Shown here piece after piece: positions 1-8,900 of a stretch of DNA of 64,000 bases (its first letter is position 1; the number at the start of each line of letters is the position of its first letter). A model generated the notes under the pieces. That model made no database searches. It was not told the origin of the DNA and worked only from the letters and a program-made list of their open reading frames with translations. A program made the translations under genes and the position numbers. This DNA comes from Excoecaria cochinchinensis (Eukaryota; Streptophyta; Magnoliopsida; Malpighiales; Euphorbiaceae), in contig CANTUQ010000014.1 of assembly GCA_947683425.1 (NCBI GenBank), forward strand, positions 620,001 to 684,000, written 5' to 3'.

Positions 1-59
1 TTGGTTTGAATCCCACGAATGGCAAAAATGCACAAGGGGAAGTTTAAAGATCATGAGTA
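1..59. repeat. Direct-repeat copy of the 15401-15459 block (left edge of window)
   Basis: These bases match 15401-15459 with essentially one mismatch and then diverge. The block contains GGTTTGAATCCCAC, which resembles a tRNA T-arm/pol III B box. It may be the inner part of a short tRNA-derived repeat (SINE) whose 5' part lies outside the window. Element A and fragment B now lie between the two copies. The SINE assignment is an inference. Confidence 0.5.
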
Positions 60-114
60 CTAATAGAAGTAAAACCATACGACAAGTGTACTAATAGAAG
101 TAAAGATTATGTTG

Positions 115-165
<51 letters not shown>

Positions 166-170
166 GTATA
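115..170. repeat. (TA)n(CA)n microsatellite at the element A target site
   Basis: A run of TA dinucleotides passes into about sixteen CA dinucleotides and ends CATATGTATA. The last five bases, GTATA (166-170), are the left target-site duplication of element A. A related purine/pyrimidine-alternating tract continues right of the element (14980-15055), so A inserted into a simple-sequence tract. Confidence 0.9.
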
Positions 171-418
171 TGTAGACACCGGGTCCCGAGGCGGTCCAAG
201 ATCAGAATTACCCGATGATGAAATAGAAGACCGATGTTCGGTAAGAAATGTGAGAATCGATCGTTCCCTTGTCAAAGGTGTGTTTTTCGGAAAATAATTA
301 AAAATATATATTTTTGGGAAATTAAAATTAAGATGAAAAAAAAGAGTATATTAATTTTGTTTCAAAATTTAAAATTAAAAAAAAAATAATAAAAAAAAAA
401 AAAAAAAAAATTTCGCGA

Positions 419-910
419 GTGCCACTGCGGCAGCGCGGGGCCGCCTGCGCGGCCGGCTGCCCCAGCGCGCAGGGGCGCCTGCGAGGCAGACCGCCCCAGC
501 GCGCAGGGGCGCCTGCGAGGCAGACCGCCCCAGCGCGCTGGGGCGCCTGCGAGGCAGACCGCCCCAGCGCGCTGGGGCGCCTGCGAGGCAGACCGCCCCA
601 GCGCGCTGGGGCGCCTGCGAGGCAGACCGCCCCAGCGCGCTGGGGCGCCTGCGCGCGAGGCTGGCGCCTCGCGCCCCCCCCCCCCCCCTGCGCGCAGGGG
701 CGGGCGCTCCGCGCGACCCCCCCCCTGCGCGCGAGGCAGGGCGCTCCGCGCGACCCCCCTGCGCGCGAGGCGGGGCGCTCCGCGCGACCCCCCCCTGCGC
801 GCGAGGCCTGCTGCCTAGCGCAACCCCCCTGCGCGCGAGGCAGGGGGCCTCGCGCGACCTGCCTGCGCGAGGTAGGCTGCGCGCAGCAGCCTGCCGCGCG
901 CGGTGCCAGG
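419..910 (+). repeat. GC-rich tandem arrays inside the element A 5' LTR
   Basis: A very GC-rich island of about 0.5 kb in an otherwise AT-rich LTR. The first half is a 34-bp unit built on CCCCAGCGCGC[T/A]GGGGCGCC and GAGGCAGACCG, repeated about five times with 34-bp spacing (for example at 481, 515, 549, 583). The second half is a degenerate unit built on CCCTGCGCGCGAGGC and GGGCGCTCCGCGCGACC. The CCCCAGCGCGCTGGGG core is self-complementary. The Arg/Ala-rich ORFs across it on both strands are repeat artefacts. Confidence 0.9.
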
Positions 911-1956
911 GCACCACGCGCAGGCTGCCGCGCGCCCTTTGGCTCCTCCGCGCGACCTGTTTTTTCCTGTCCGTTTTTTTCGCTATTTTCAGTCTGATTT
1001 TCTGATTTTTCTTCAGTCTGACATTTTCCAGTGTTTCACCAATTTATGTTATTTTGGATTAACTAAAAATAAAGCCTCTTTTGTCCCTTGCCATTTTTGG
1101 CCAAGGCAACCTTAAATGAGGAATTTGCCCTCATTTTTGGAGGACGAAGAAAAATATTGAAAAAGAATTTCTTTAGCTTTTCCTCTCTATCTTTTTTCAC
1201 TCTCCAGGAAGCTTTTCTTGCTTCTAAAAAACTCTTCAAAAAATCTTCAAGTTTTCTTCAAAAATCTTAGTTTTGCCATTGCAACATATTAAATATTGGG
1301 TTGATTTGAGCAAAAAAAATTAATTTTCTTTGTTCCTTCATCCCACAAAAAATATTTTTCTCAAGATAATTTGTTTAGAACACAGATTTTATATTTATTC
1401 CAAATACTATTATCATCAAAAAAAAAATCCGACAAGGAAATCGATCGAGACATCCTATTTTCAATCTCAAAAATTCAGAGGGTAAACATTCTTGGACTTG
1501 TTCTCATTTATTTATTTGATTTTTTTTATTTGTTCACATTTTTCTTTACTTTATATAATTTCTATTCTATTATCATTTTTATTCTAGTTAATAAACATGT
1601 TTTATATGTCGTATTAATTTGTTAAATTTATTATTATTTCATCATTATCATTACTTGTTAAATCCTATTTTATGTTAATGCATGTTCCACTGTCACTAAT
1701 ATTCCTTCACTTTTGCATTGCATTTTATATATTTTGGGCCAATCTATAGTGCTTTCTTTGTCTTTTTTGCTTTGCCTTCCACGGATTTATATACTTTTTC
1801 TTCACTTCATTCATTTTGCTTTTGTTTTAGTTTTCTTCATTTATAGATATTTTATTCTCTTTTGTTTTATTCTTTTATCTTCTTTTATTAAGTTATTGTT
1901 TTTATTTAGTTTAACCATTATTACTATTTAAAGTTAATTTGTTTCCTATTAATACT

Positions 1957-1970
1957 ATTATTATTATTAC

Positions 1971-2006
<36 letters not shown>

Positions 2007-2007
2007 C
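1957..2007. repeat. (ATT)n microsatellite in element A 5' LTR
   Basis: Imperfect ATT/ACT trinucleotide run, present in both LTRs (also 13661-13707) with slightly different length. Confidence 0.85.
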
Positions 2008-3275
2008 GCTATTACTATTATTACCCCTTTTTTATTAATCAATTAACTAGTTAACATTATTGTCATTGGTATTATTATTTAATATTTCGTATTATTTTTA
2101 TTATTAGTGTTATGGTTATCATTGTTGTTATTAACATATTTTGCCCTTTTTGACTAATCTATTTTGAATATTTACTAATACTTTTTTGATATTATTTTTC
2201 TGTCTGAAATTTAACTTGAGTCGGGTTATGTGAGTGTCCCCGCGGCTCCCCGGATGGGTCGTAACTTGCGGAGAATCACATCGGTTTGGTGAGATCCCTC
2301 CAACTCCCTTTTTATGTGTTATGTGCTTATTTGTAAATATTAATTTTATTTGTGCACGCGTGCGATAAAAAAAAATCACAAAAATACTTTTACTACTAAA
2401 TCGGGATTTTTACTTTTAAATCGGGACCAATGTCCCTTGTTTTAGCCCAACAATAAAATTGTCACAATTAAAACGAAGAGTCAAACCTTCTTCAAGATGG
2501 GATCACTCATCCCGATTTTTATTCAAACAATTAAAATGACTTTTCGAACCTTTTTAAATTAAACACGAAGGAACCAACGTTCCTAAAATTCGAACAAGTG
2601 CGAGGGAACCAATGCTCCCTAAATAATGTCCCGATTTATGAATGTCCTTTCATTTCATTTTTGGGTGAGTGCTTAAAGTTATTTTCTTTCATTTTGGGCC
2701 CTTGTAATTAATTTTGGGGCAACTTTATTTATTTTTGGGGTTGTATTCCGCCCCCATTTGTATTCTTAGTTTCCTTTTATTGGGGTTGTATTCTGCCCCT
2801 ATTTCTATTGTAATTGTGTGCTTGCGTGTTTACTGCTTTCATTTATCGCTTTCCCTGTCTATTACTTTAACGCTTTTATTTACTTCCCTTACATGCTTGA
2901 AAATGCGCTTTTACTTTTAATGCATCCTCGTGTGAGATGAGAGATATAATTTTAAGAAGTTAAAAACCCACTTATACTTAACCAAAGCATAAATAAGAGG
3001 GAAGTTCCGGACACCAAATCTCTGGTTTAGACCAATAGAGGTGAGAAACCTTTTCCCAATTTCTTGCAAATAGGGTGGCGACTCCAAATACCTCAAAGGT
3101 GCCTTTAGGCGTCAATAGGCTAGGTTATTCTCTCCAATGTTCTATTGGGAGGGATACACCGATGATGTCTCATGGCGCCCATGATCAAAAGACGCGAACC
3201 TTCATACCTCGAATCCTCAAGCGGATTCAATCGAGGGCCCTTGCTGGGTTGTCCGGGTTCCGGCGCGCGTCACAG

Positions 3276-3293
3276 TGGCGACTCCACTGGGGA
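3276..3293 (+). other. Element A primer-binding site
   Basis: TGGCGACTCCACTGGGGA begins two bases after the 5' LTR end, as expected for a minus-strand primer site (TGG pairs with tRNA CCA-3'). The same site with single-base variation occurs in H (36706) and K (45100). The motif resembles the tRNA-Arg-type site described for Ogre elements; the exact tRNA needs a tRNA library comparison. Confidence 0.85.
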
Positions 3294-4212
3294 ACTTTGT
3301 GTTTGAGACTTCACTCCGAAAGTGCTTTGGTTAAAACTTATAATTGGGTTCTTGAAACTTAAAATTCTATCTCTTTTCGAAAATAGCATCATAATCATTT
3401 TAGAGCCTTAGACTTACGATAGTTGGTCCCTATCTTACCCCGGTGCGTTCCCGAAGCACGACCCTACTTTCACTCATTGTAGGGAAGTGTTAAGGATAAT
3501 CACCAGCCCAAGCCTTGTACCTTTTGGTATATCAAAATGGAAACCCAATCGGTCGTTATGCTCGTGATGAGCTAGACCCGTTCGCGCGAACCATGCTTGG
3601 GTAGCCTAAAGGAAATCACCTTGACTAAAGCCCATGTAATGGCAAATAGAAACTTCCCTAGGTGGTATGCTCCTCAATATGATGCTTGTGATATGGGTCG
3701 TCACGTATTAAACGAAATCAACCAATTTAAGTGGTCTTTTATCAAAGGCTTTCATGCCCCGGTAAGCCCACCTTAACCTGATTGAATTGTCCAAATACGT
3801 AAATGGCCAAAACTCATACGCGTGTACATTAGACTAGAGCTGTTATGCTGCCGGCTTTTCGCCGTGCACTTCGCGCGTTCATAGGGTCCCCTGTTGACCC
3901 ATGAACTAAGCCCACCTAGGAAAGAGACCACATTGCCCCGTGTGCGGGAGTAATAAGGTTGGAGGGGTCTGTTTGCTTGCATGTGGTTGTGGATGTTGCA
4001 TCAACACGGCCATGCATTCTTAATGCCATCCATGCATCATGCTAACGAATTGGATTTTTTCAGCCATCATAGATCCATTTGAGTGGTCCAGAAATCCTAG
4101 CGGGAGGTTGGTCAGAAATCAAGTAGTTGAGCCGTCAAATTTGGCATCAGCATCGGATTCAGATTGGGATAGAAACTCAGACTCTTGTTCAGAACAATCC
4201 TCCGGATCAGTA
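3294..4212 (+). other. Element A untranslated leader with conserved blocks
   Basis: Non-coding leader between primer site and gag. Blocks here recur in the leaders of H and K: the CGGTGCGTTCCCGAAGCACG segment near 3440, AGTGTTAAGGATAATCACCA near 3487, a small hairpin CGGC-TTTTC-GCCG near 3852, and a pyrimidine-rich TTTTTTCAG at 4055-4063 followed by CCATCATAGAT. The last resembles a splice acceptor. Packaging, dimerisation or splicing roles are inferred from conservation only. Confidence 0.6.
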
Positions 4213-5910
4213 ATGGCAGAATTACCGCAAGATTCGGGTGCTGTAATAACACAAGACTTGGACAAGAGGTTCGAAGACTTCGAAAGGAAAATGCTTGCTA
4301 TGATGGGGAACTTTGTCGCCCAAATGACACCACATGCTGGACAACCATCTGGAGCTCCAACTGTTGACCCGGTCGAAACACCTGTCGTGGAGACCACCAT
4401 ACCAACCACTACTGTGCCACAGCCAATTACCGAGCCTAGAGTGGCAGCACCAGTCGAGCAACAGAGGGTAAGGATCCCAGACCCGAGGGATGATTTCTTA
4501 GGGGAAGAGGAAGATGAGCCAGTAGTCCCTCAAGCTGTGAAGTGTAAGGTGCCTAAGTTAGAGGATGATGTGATGCGGAAGATGGAGGAAAGAATGGAGG
4601 CCATGGCACGGATGCTGTCGGTCGGAAAGGGGATCATCCCCGAAGATGTAGACTTGGGTGAGGAGGAGCTGCTGCCTCAGAGGTTTAAGATGCCAGATTT
4701 ACCGAAGTTTGATGGCACTTCTAACCCTTCAGCCCATCTCAAGCAGTATGCCTTAATCATGAAGGGCACAGGTCTTACCAAGAAGCAGAAGGTAGAATAC
4801 TTCTGCCTTAGTTTGACAGGGTCAGCGGTTGATTGGTACCATGGCTTAGACAGGAGGTCAAAAGAAGATTGGGATCTGCTTACGAGTGAGTTCATGAGGC
4901 AGTACGACTGCAGCACCCGCATGGAAGTGACGTTAAAAGACCTCGAGCTCCTGCAACAAAAGTCTGGTGAATCTTTCCATGATTACCTTACGCGGTGGAG
5001 GAATCGCGTTATGGAAATGAAGAGGAAGCCCGATACCTCGGACCAAATCAGACTGTTTATCAAAAATGCAAGCCCATACTTGAGGGAGGGGCTTAAGATG
5101 AAAGGGCTCAAGGATTGGGAATCCTTAAAAGACATAGCAATTGAAGCCGAATCGGAGTACTTGGCAAGGAAGGCCAATAATGACAGTTTTGCTCGGAAGA
5201 ACTTTGGGAACCAAGGGGGAAATAGGTCGAGTGGCGCTGGAAGCAGCAGCAACAGAGTGGGCAGAACAGCAGAAGTTTCAGCCACTGATGTAAACCAGAG
5301 ACACTATTCAAATTTGGGAAGACCATTGTCCTGGGTCTTAGAACGATTAATGAAAGAGGGAAAACTTCAGCCATTGCCAGCCAGACAAGCTAAGACCTAC
5401 GGCCAGCCTAATCATAGAGGAGACCAATACTGTGCTTTCCACCAACACACCGGTCACCTCACTGACTCCTGCAGAACTTTAAGGGATCGGGTCCAAGATC
5501 TCATTGACAGTAAACAGATCTCCGACCCTGAAAAGAAGGAAAAGAAGAAGAATACCGGGTATAACGCCGTTCCTCCCCCAGTCTTTATGATAGGATCGAG
5601 TCTACCGGAATGGTATGTGTTAAGGGACCTCTATGGCAATGATTATGTGGCAATTGTCCGCCCAGTGCAAGCGGTTAGTGGAGAAAAGCCACGGGTTGGC
5701 ATGATAGACTGTTGGGACACGACCAGTGAAAGTGAGATTGAAGAAGCCGATGGGCCGGAGGGTCTATGGAGTTCTGGGGGTGAAGAAGAAGTGCAAGAAG
5801 TGCAAGCAGTGACCCGCAGTGGGAGAGTGGTGCCAGAGGTTGAGAGACAACAGGACCCAATGCCTCCGACAGTGGAGCAGGAAACGGAAGAGAATCAGAT
5901 CCTGAAGTAG
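4213..5910 (+). CDS. gag: Element A gag (capsid/nucleocapsid polyprotein), ends at an in-frame TAG
   Basis: Structural protein that forms the cytoplasmic virus-like particle around retrotransposon RNA. I chose ATG 4213 because the homologous start (MVNSPRG in K, MANSPRG in H) aligns here with MAELPQD; the frame is open further upstream to 4039. An acidic, proline-rich N-terminal part is followed by a Retrotrans_gag-type helical domain (about 4690-5180: PDLPKFDGTSNPSAHLKQY, then AVDWYHGL, then GESFHDYLTRWRNRV). A zinc-knuckle-like CX2HX4HX4C motif follows (CAFHQHTGHLTDSC, about 5431-5472). The frame reaches TAG at 5908-5910. H and K have Q (CAG) in the homologous AAG-CAG-CTG context, so this is probably a C-to-T nonsense change within a single gag-pol frame. 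Confidence 0.93.
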   Translation: MAELPQDSGAVITQDLDKRFEDFERKMLAMMGNFVAQMTPHAGQPSGAPTVDPVETPVVETTIPTTTVPQPITEPRVAAPVEQQRVRIPDPRDDFLGEEEDEPVVPQAVKCKVPKLEDDVMRKMEERMEAMARMLSVGKGIIPEDVDLGEEELLPQRFKMPDLPKFDGTSNPSAHLKQYALIMKGTGLTKKQKVEYFCLSLTGSAVDWYHGLDRRSKEDWDLLTSEFMRQYDCSTRMEVTLKDLELLQQKSGESFHDYLTRWRNRVMEMKRKPDTSDQIRLFIKNASPYLREGLKMKGLKDWESLKDIAIEAESEYLARKANNDSFARKNFGNQGGNRSSGAGSSSNRVGRTAEVSATDVNQRHYSNLGRPLSWVLERLMKEGKLQPLPARQAKTYGQPNHRGDQYCAFHQHTGHLTDSCRTLRDRVQDLIDSKQISDPEKKEKKKNTGYNAVPPPVFMIGSSLPEWYVLRDLYGNDYVAIVRPVQAVSGEKPRVGMIDCWDTTSESEIEEADGPEGLWSSGGEEEVQEVQAVTRSGRVVPEVERQQDPMPPTVEQETEENQILK

Positions 5911-8900
5911 CTAAAGAAGACGACAGCACAAATATCTATCTGGGACCTATTGAGGCAATCCCCGAGCCACAGGCAGAAGCTAGTTGAAGCCTTATGTGAA
6001 TCGACAGTCGCCACCACTATCTCACCCTCCGAGTTATTGGGAATTGTGAAGGGGGGATCTGAAGAAAATATAGTCTACACCGAAGCCGACTTGCCAGTCG
6101 AGGGTCGTAATCACAATCGCCCTCTATATATCCGAGCTCAGATCAATGGTAAGCACACCGCCTGTGTCATGGTGGATGATGGTTCCTCCATTAATGTGTG
6201 CCCACTGGTGGCGCTACCTTCACTTGGATTGAATGAGAGCATATTGAGTGAATCTGATCTGACTATCACTGCTTATGACAACTCGAGAAGGCAAGCTGCT
6301 GGGACTTTTAAAGCTCAAGTCAAGACCGGGCCAGTTGAGATAGAGGCTGAGTTTGTGGTCCTGCCAATACCGGCTAACTTTGCAGTGCTGCTTGGAAGAC
6401 CTTGGTTTCACAAGTTAGGAGGGGTTCCATCTACGCTCCACCAAATGATTAAGATTCCCCATGAAGGCCAGATTATAACAATTAAAGCAGCTAGTGATAG
6501 CCAAGTGTCAGTGCTCGGAATTTCCAATCAACCCTTCAGTGCTTTCCACGTGGCTATGGTGAATGAGGAAGATGAGTCGGTGGTAAGCCCTCAAGTTGTC
6601 AATATGATGAAAAGGATGAACTTTCTCCCTGGGGCTGGTTTAGGTAAGAGCTCACAAGGGATTCAAGAGCCCGTAGCCACAAGGGGGCAAAAGGATAGGC
6701 GAGGTTTGGGCTACGCTGTTGATGCCAAGAAGAACAAACCCGCAAGGAAGCCTGCGGAAGTGCCGCACATATTGGAGACTTTTGTACCGGCTGCATCGGC
6801 ATGTGCCTACTGTGGGGAGGCAGAGCCTCAGTGGATTGATGGCAAGATCACCCCAGGTTTTGAAATCTTCAATGATGTGTTTGACTGGTCCAAGGGGATG
6901 GTCAAGGCAGTGGAAGCCTTCTGGGATGAGGAAATCTTCAATCAGAGTCTAGTATGGGATCGAGAGGTTCCCGAGGAGGTTGTCACTGAAAGTCTGTTGG
7001 CCACCCAGGTGAAGGGCAAGGAGAAAGTAGAAGATGAAGAGGCAGCACCAGAGTTGGGGAATTTGAAGATCGTCGACGACGAAGGGCCATCGACCTCAGA
7101 GCCGGCTCCAGCGGAAGATGATAATGATAGCTTTGCTGATGTACTTTTTATCCCCGAACTATTTGACAATTCTGTCTGTAATTCTGAGTACTTTAATAAT
7201 ATGAATGACTTTGCTTACTTGTTTGATGTTTCTCATGATTTCATTATGCATAATCAAGAGCATGAATCATTTATATTTGACATTAACTCAACCAATACCA
7301 CCTCATTTAATCTCGGGACTTCGGAAAATCTGAAGGAAATCTTGATAGCATCCGACGTAACTCTTGAGGAAAGGATAAAATTTGAGAGAATTTTGAAAAA
7401 ATATGAAAGAGTCTTCGCCTGGACCTATGAGGATATGCCAGGGATTGATCGGGCAGTTGCTGAGCACGCCATTCCGACCTACCCAGAGTGCAAGCCGGTC
7501 AAACAGAAGCTCAGAAGGCTGAGGCCAGAATGGGAAGAAAAGGTAAAGGAAGAGGTGCACAAGCAGATCGAAGCCAAGTTCCTAGTAGAGGTCCAATACC
7601 CCACATGGTTAGCCAATGTTGTCCCCGTAGCCAAGAAGGATGGGAGAGTCCGAGTATGTGTTGACTACCGAGACCTGAATAAAGCCTGCCCAAAAGATGA
7701 CTTTCCCCTACCCCATATTGATGTACTAGTGGATAGCGCGGCCGCTTGTATGATGTACAGCTTTGTGGATGGGTATGCGGGATACAACCAAATCCTTAAC
7801 AAGATTGTGGATCGAATCAAGACAGCTTTCATCACAGAATGGGGAACGTTCGCCTACCGAGTAATGCCTTTTGGGTTGAAGAATGCCGGGGCGACGTACC
7901 AAAGGATGGCTACCAAGATCTTGGATGACTTGATCCACAAGGAAGTCGAAGTGTATGTCGATGATATGATGATCAAGTCGGCAACTCGAGAAGGACATTT
8001 CGAGGCCTTGGAAAAGTTCTTTCAGAGGATCGACAAGTATAATCTTCGCCTCAATCCTAAGAAATGCATTTTCGGAGTCACCTCGGGTAAGCTATTAGGC
8101 CATGTGGTAAGCAAAAGGGGAATAGAAGTGGACCCTGATAAAATCAAGGCAATCAGAGAAATGCCAGCGCCCCAAAAGGAAAAGGAAGTTCGGAGTTTTC
8201 TGGGCAAATTGCAGTACATCAGTAGGTTCATTTCCAAGCTCGCTTCAGTGTGCGAACCAATTTTTAAGCTCCTCAGGAAGAATCAGCCAGTCAGGTGGAA
8301 CGACGACTGCCAAAAGGCTTTTGATGTCATTAAGGATTACCTCCAGAATCCCCCAGTGCTACGACCGCCACGGCCTGTTAAACCTTTGATTCTTTATCTA
8401 GCAATAGAAGAAAATTCTGTAGGAGCCATGATGGCCCAAGAGGATGAATTCGGGGTCGAATTTGCGGTTTATTACCTCAGCAAGAAATTCCTCCCTTATG
8501 AAGCCAAGTATGTTGAAGTGGAGAAGATTTGCCTGGCAGTAATCTGGGCATCCAAGAAACTGAGGCATTACTTTCATTCCTACAAAGTGCAGGCGGTTGC
8601 CAAGCAAAATCCCCTCCGATACCTGCAACAGGCACCCTCTTTACTAGGGAAAATGGGAAGATGGTTGATATTGCTACAAGAATTTGACGTGGAATACATT
8701 ACTAGAAAGACCATTAAAGGTCGAGCAGTGGCCGAGTTTCTTGCTGACCATCCAATTGAAGGAGACCAGCTATTGTATGAATTCCCTGACGAAAACGTGG
8801 TAGCCATCACCGTGCAGAAATGGCAGATGTATTTTGATGGGGCAGTAAATAGCAAGGGAGCCGGAACAGGAGTGATTCTAGTAACCCCAGATGGAGAGAA

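Larger units (their letters stand above)
171..3274 (+). repeat. Element A 5' LTR (3104 bp)
   Basis: Starts TG and ends CA. It pairs with 12015-14974 along its whole length. The extra 144 bp relative to the 3' copy comes mostly from a different copy number in the GC-rich array near 430-900. The rest is AT-rich with poly-A and ATT tracts and no protein-coding potential; short ORFs in it are by-products of low complexity. Confidence 0.95.

Noticed and set aside
375..997. Arg/Ala/Pro-rich ORFs on both strands (180 and 192 codons), repeated at 12206-12710
   Set aside because: They are translations of the GC-rich tandem repeats in the LTR of A. They have no domain and change length between the two LTRs.
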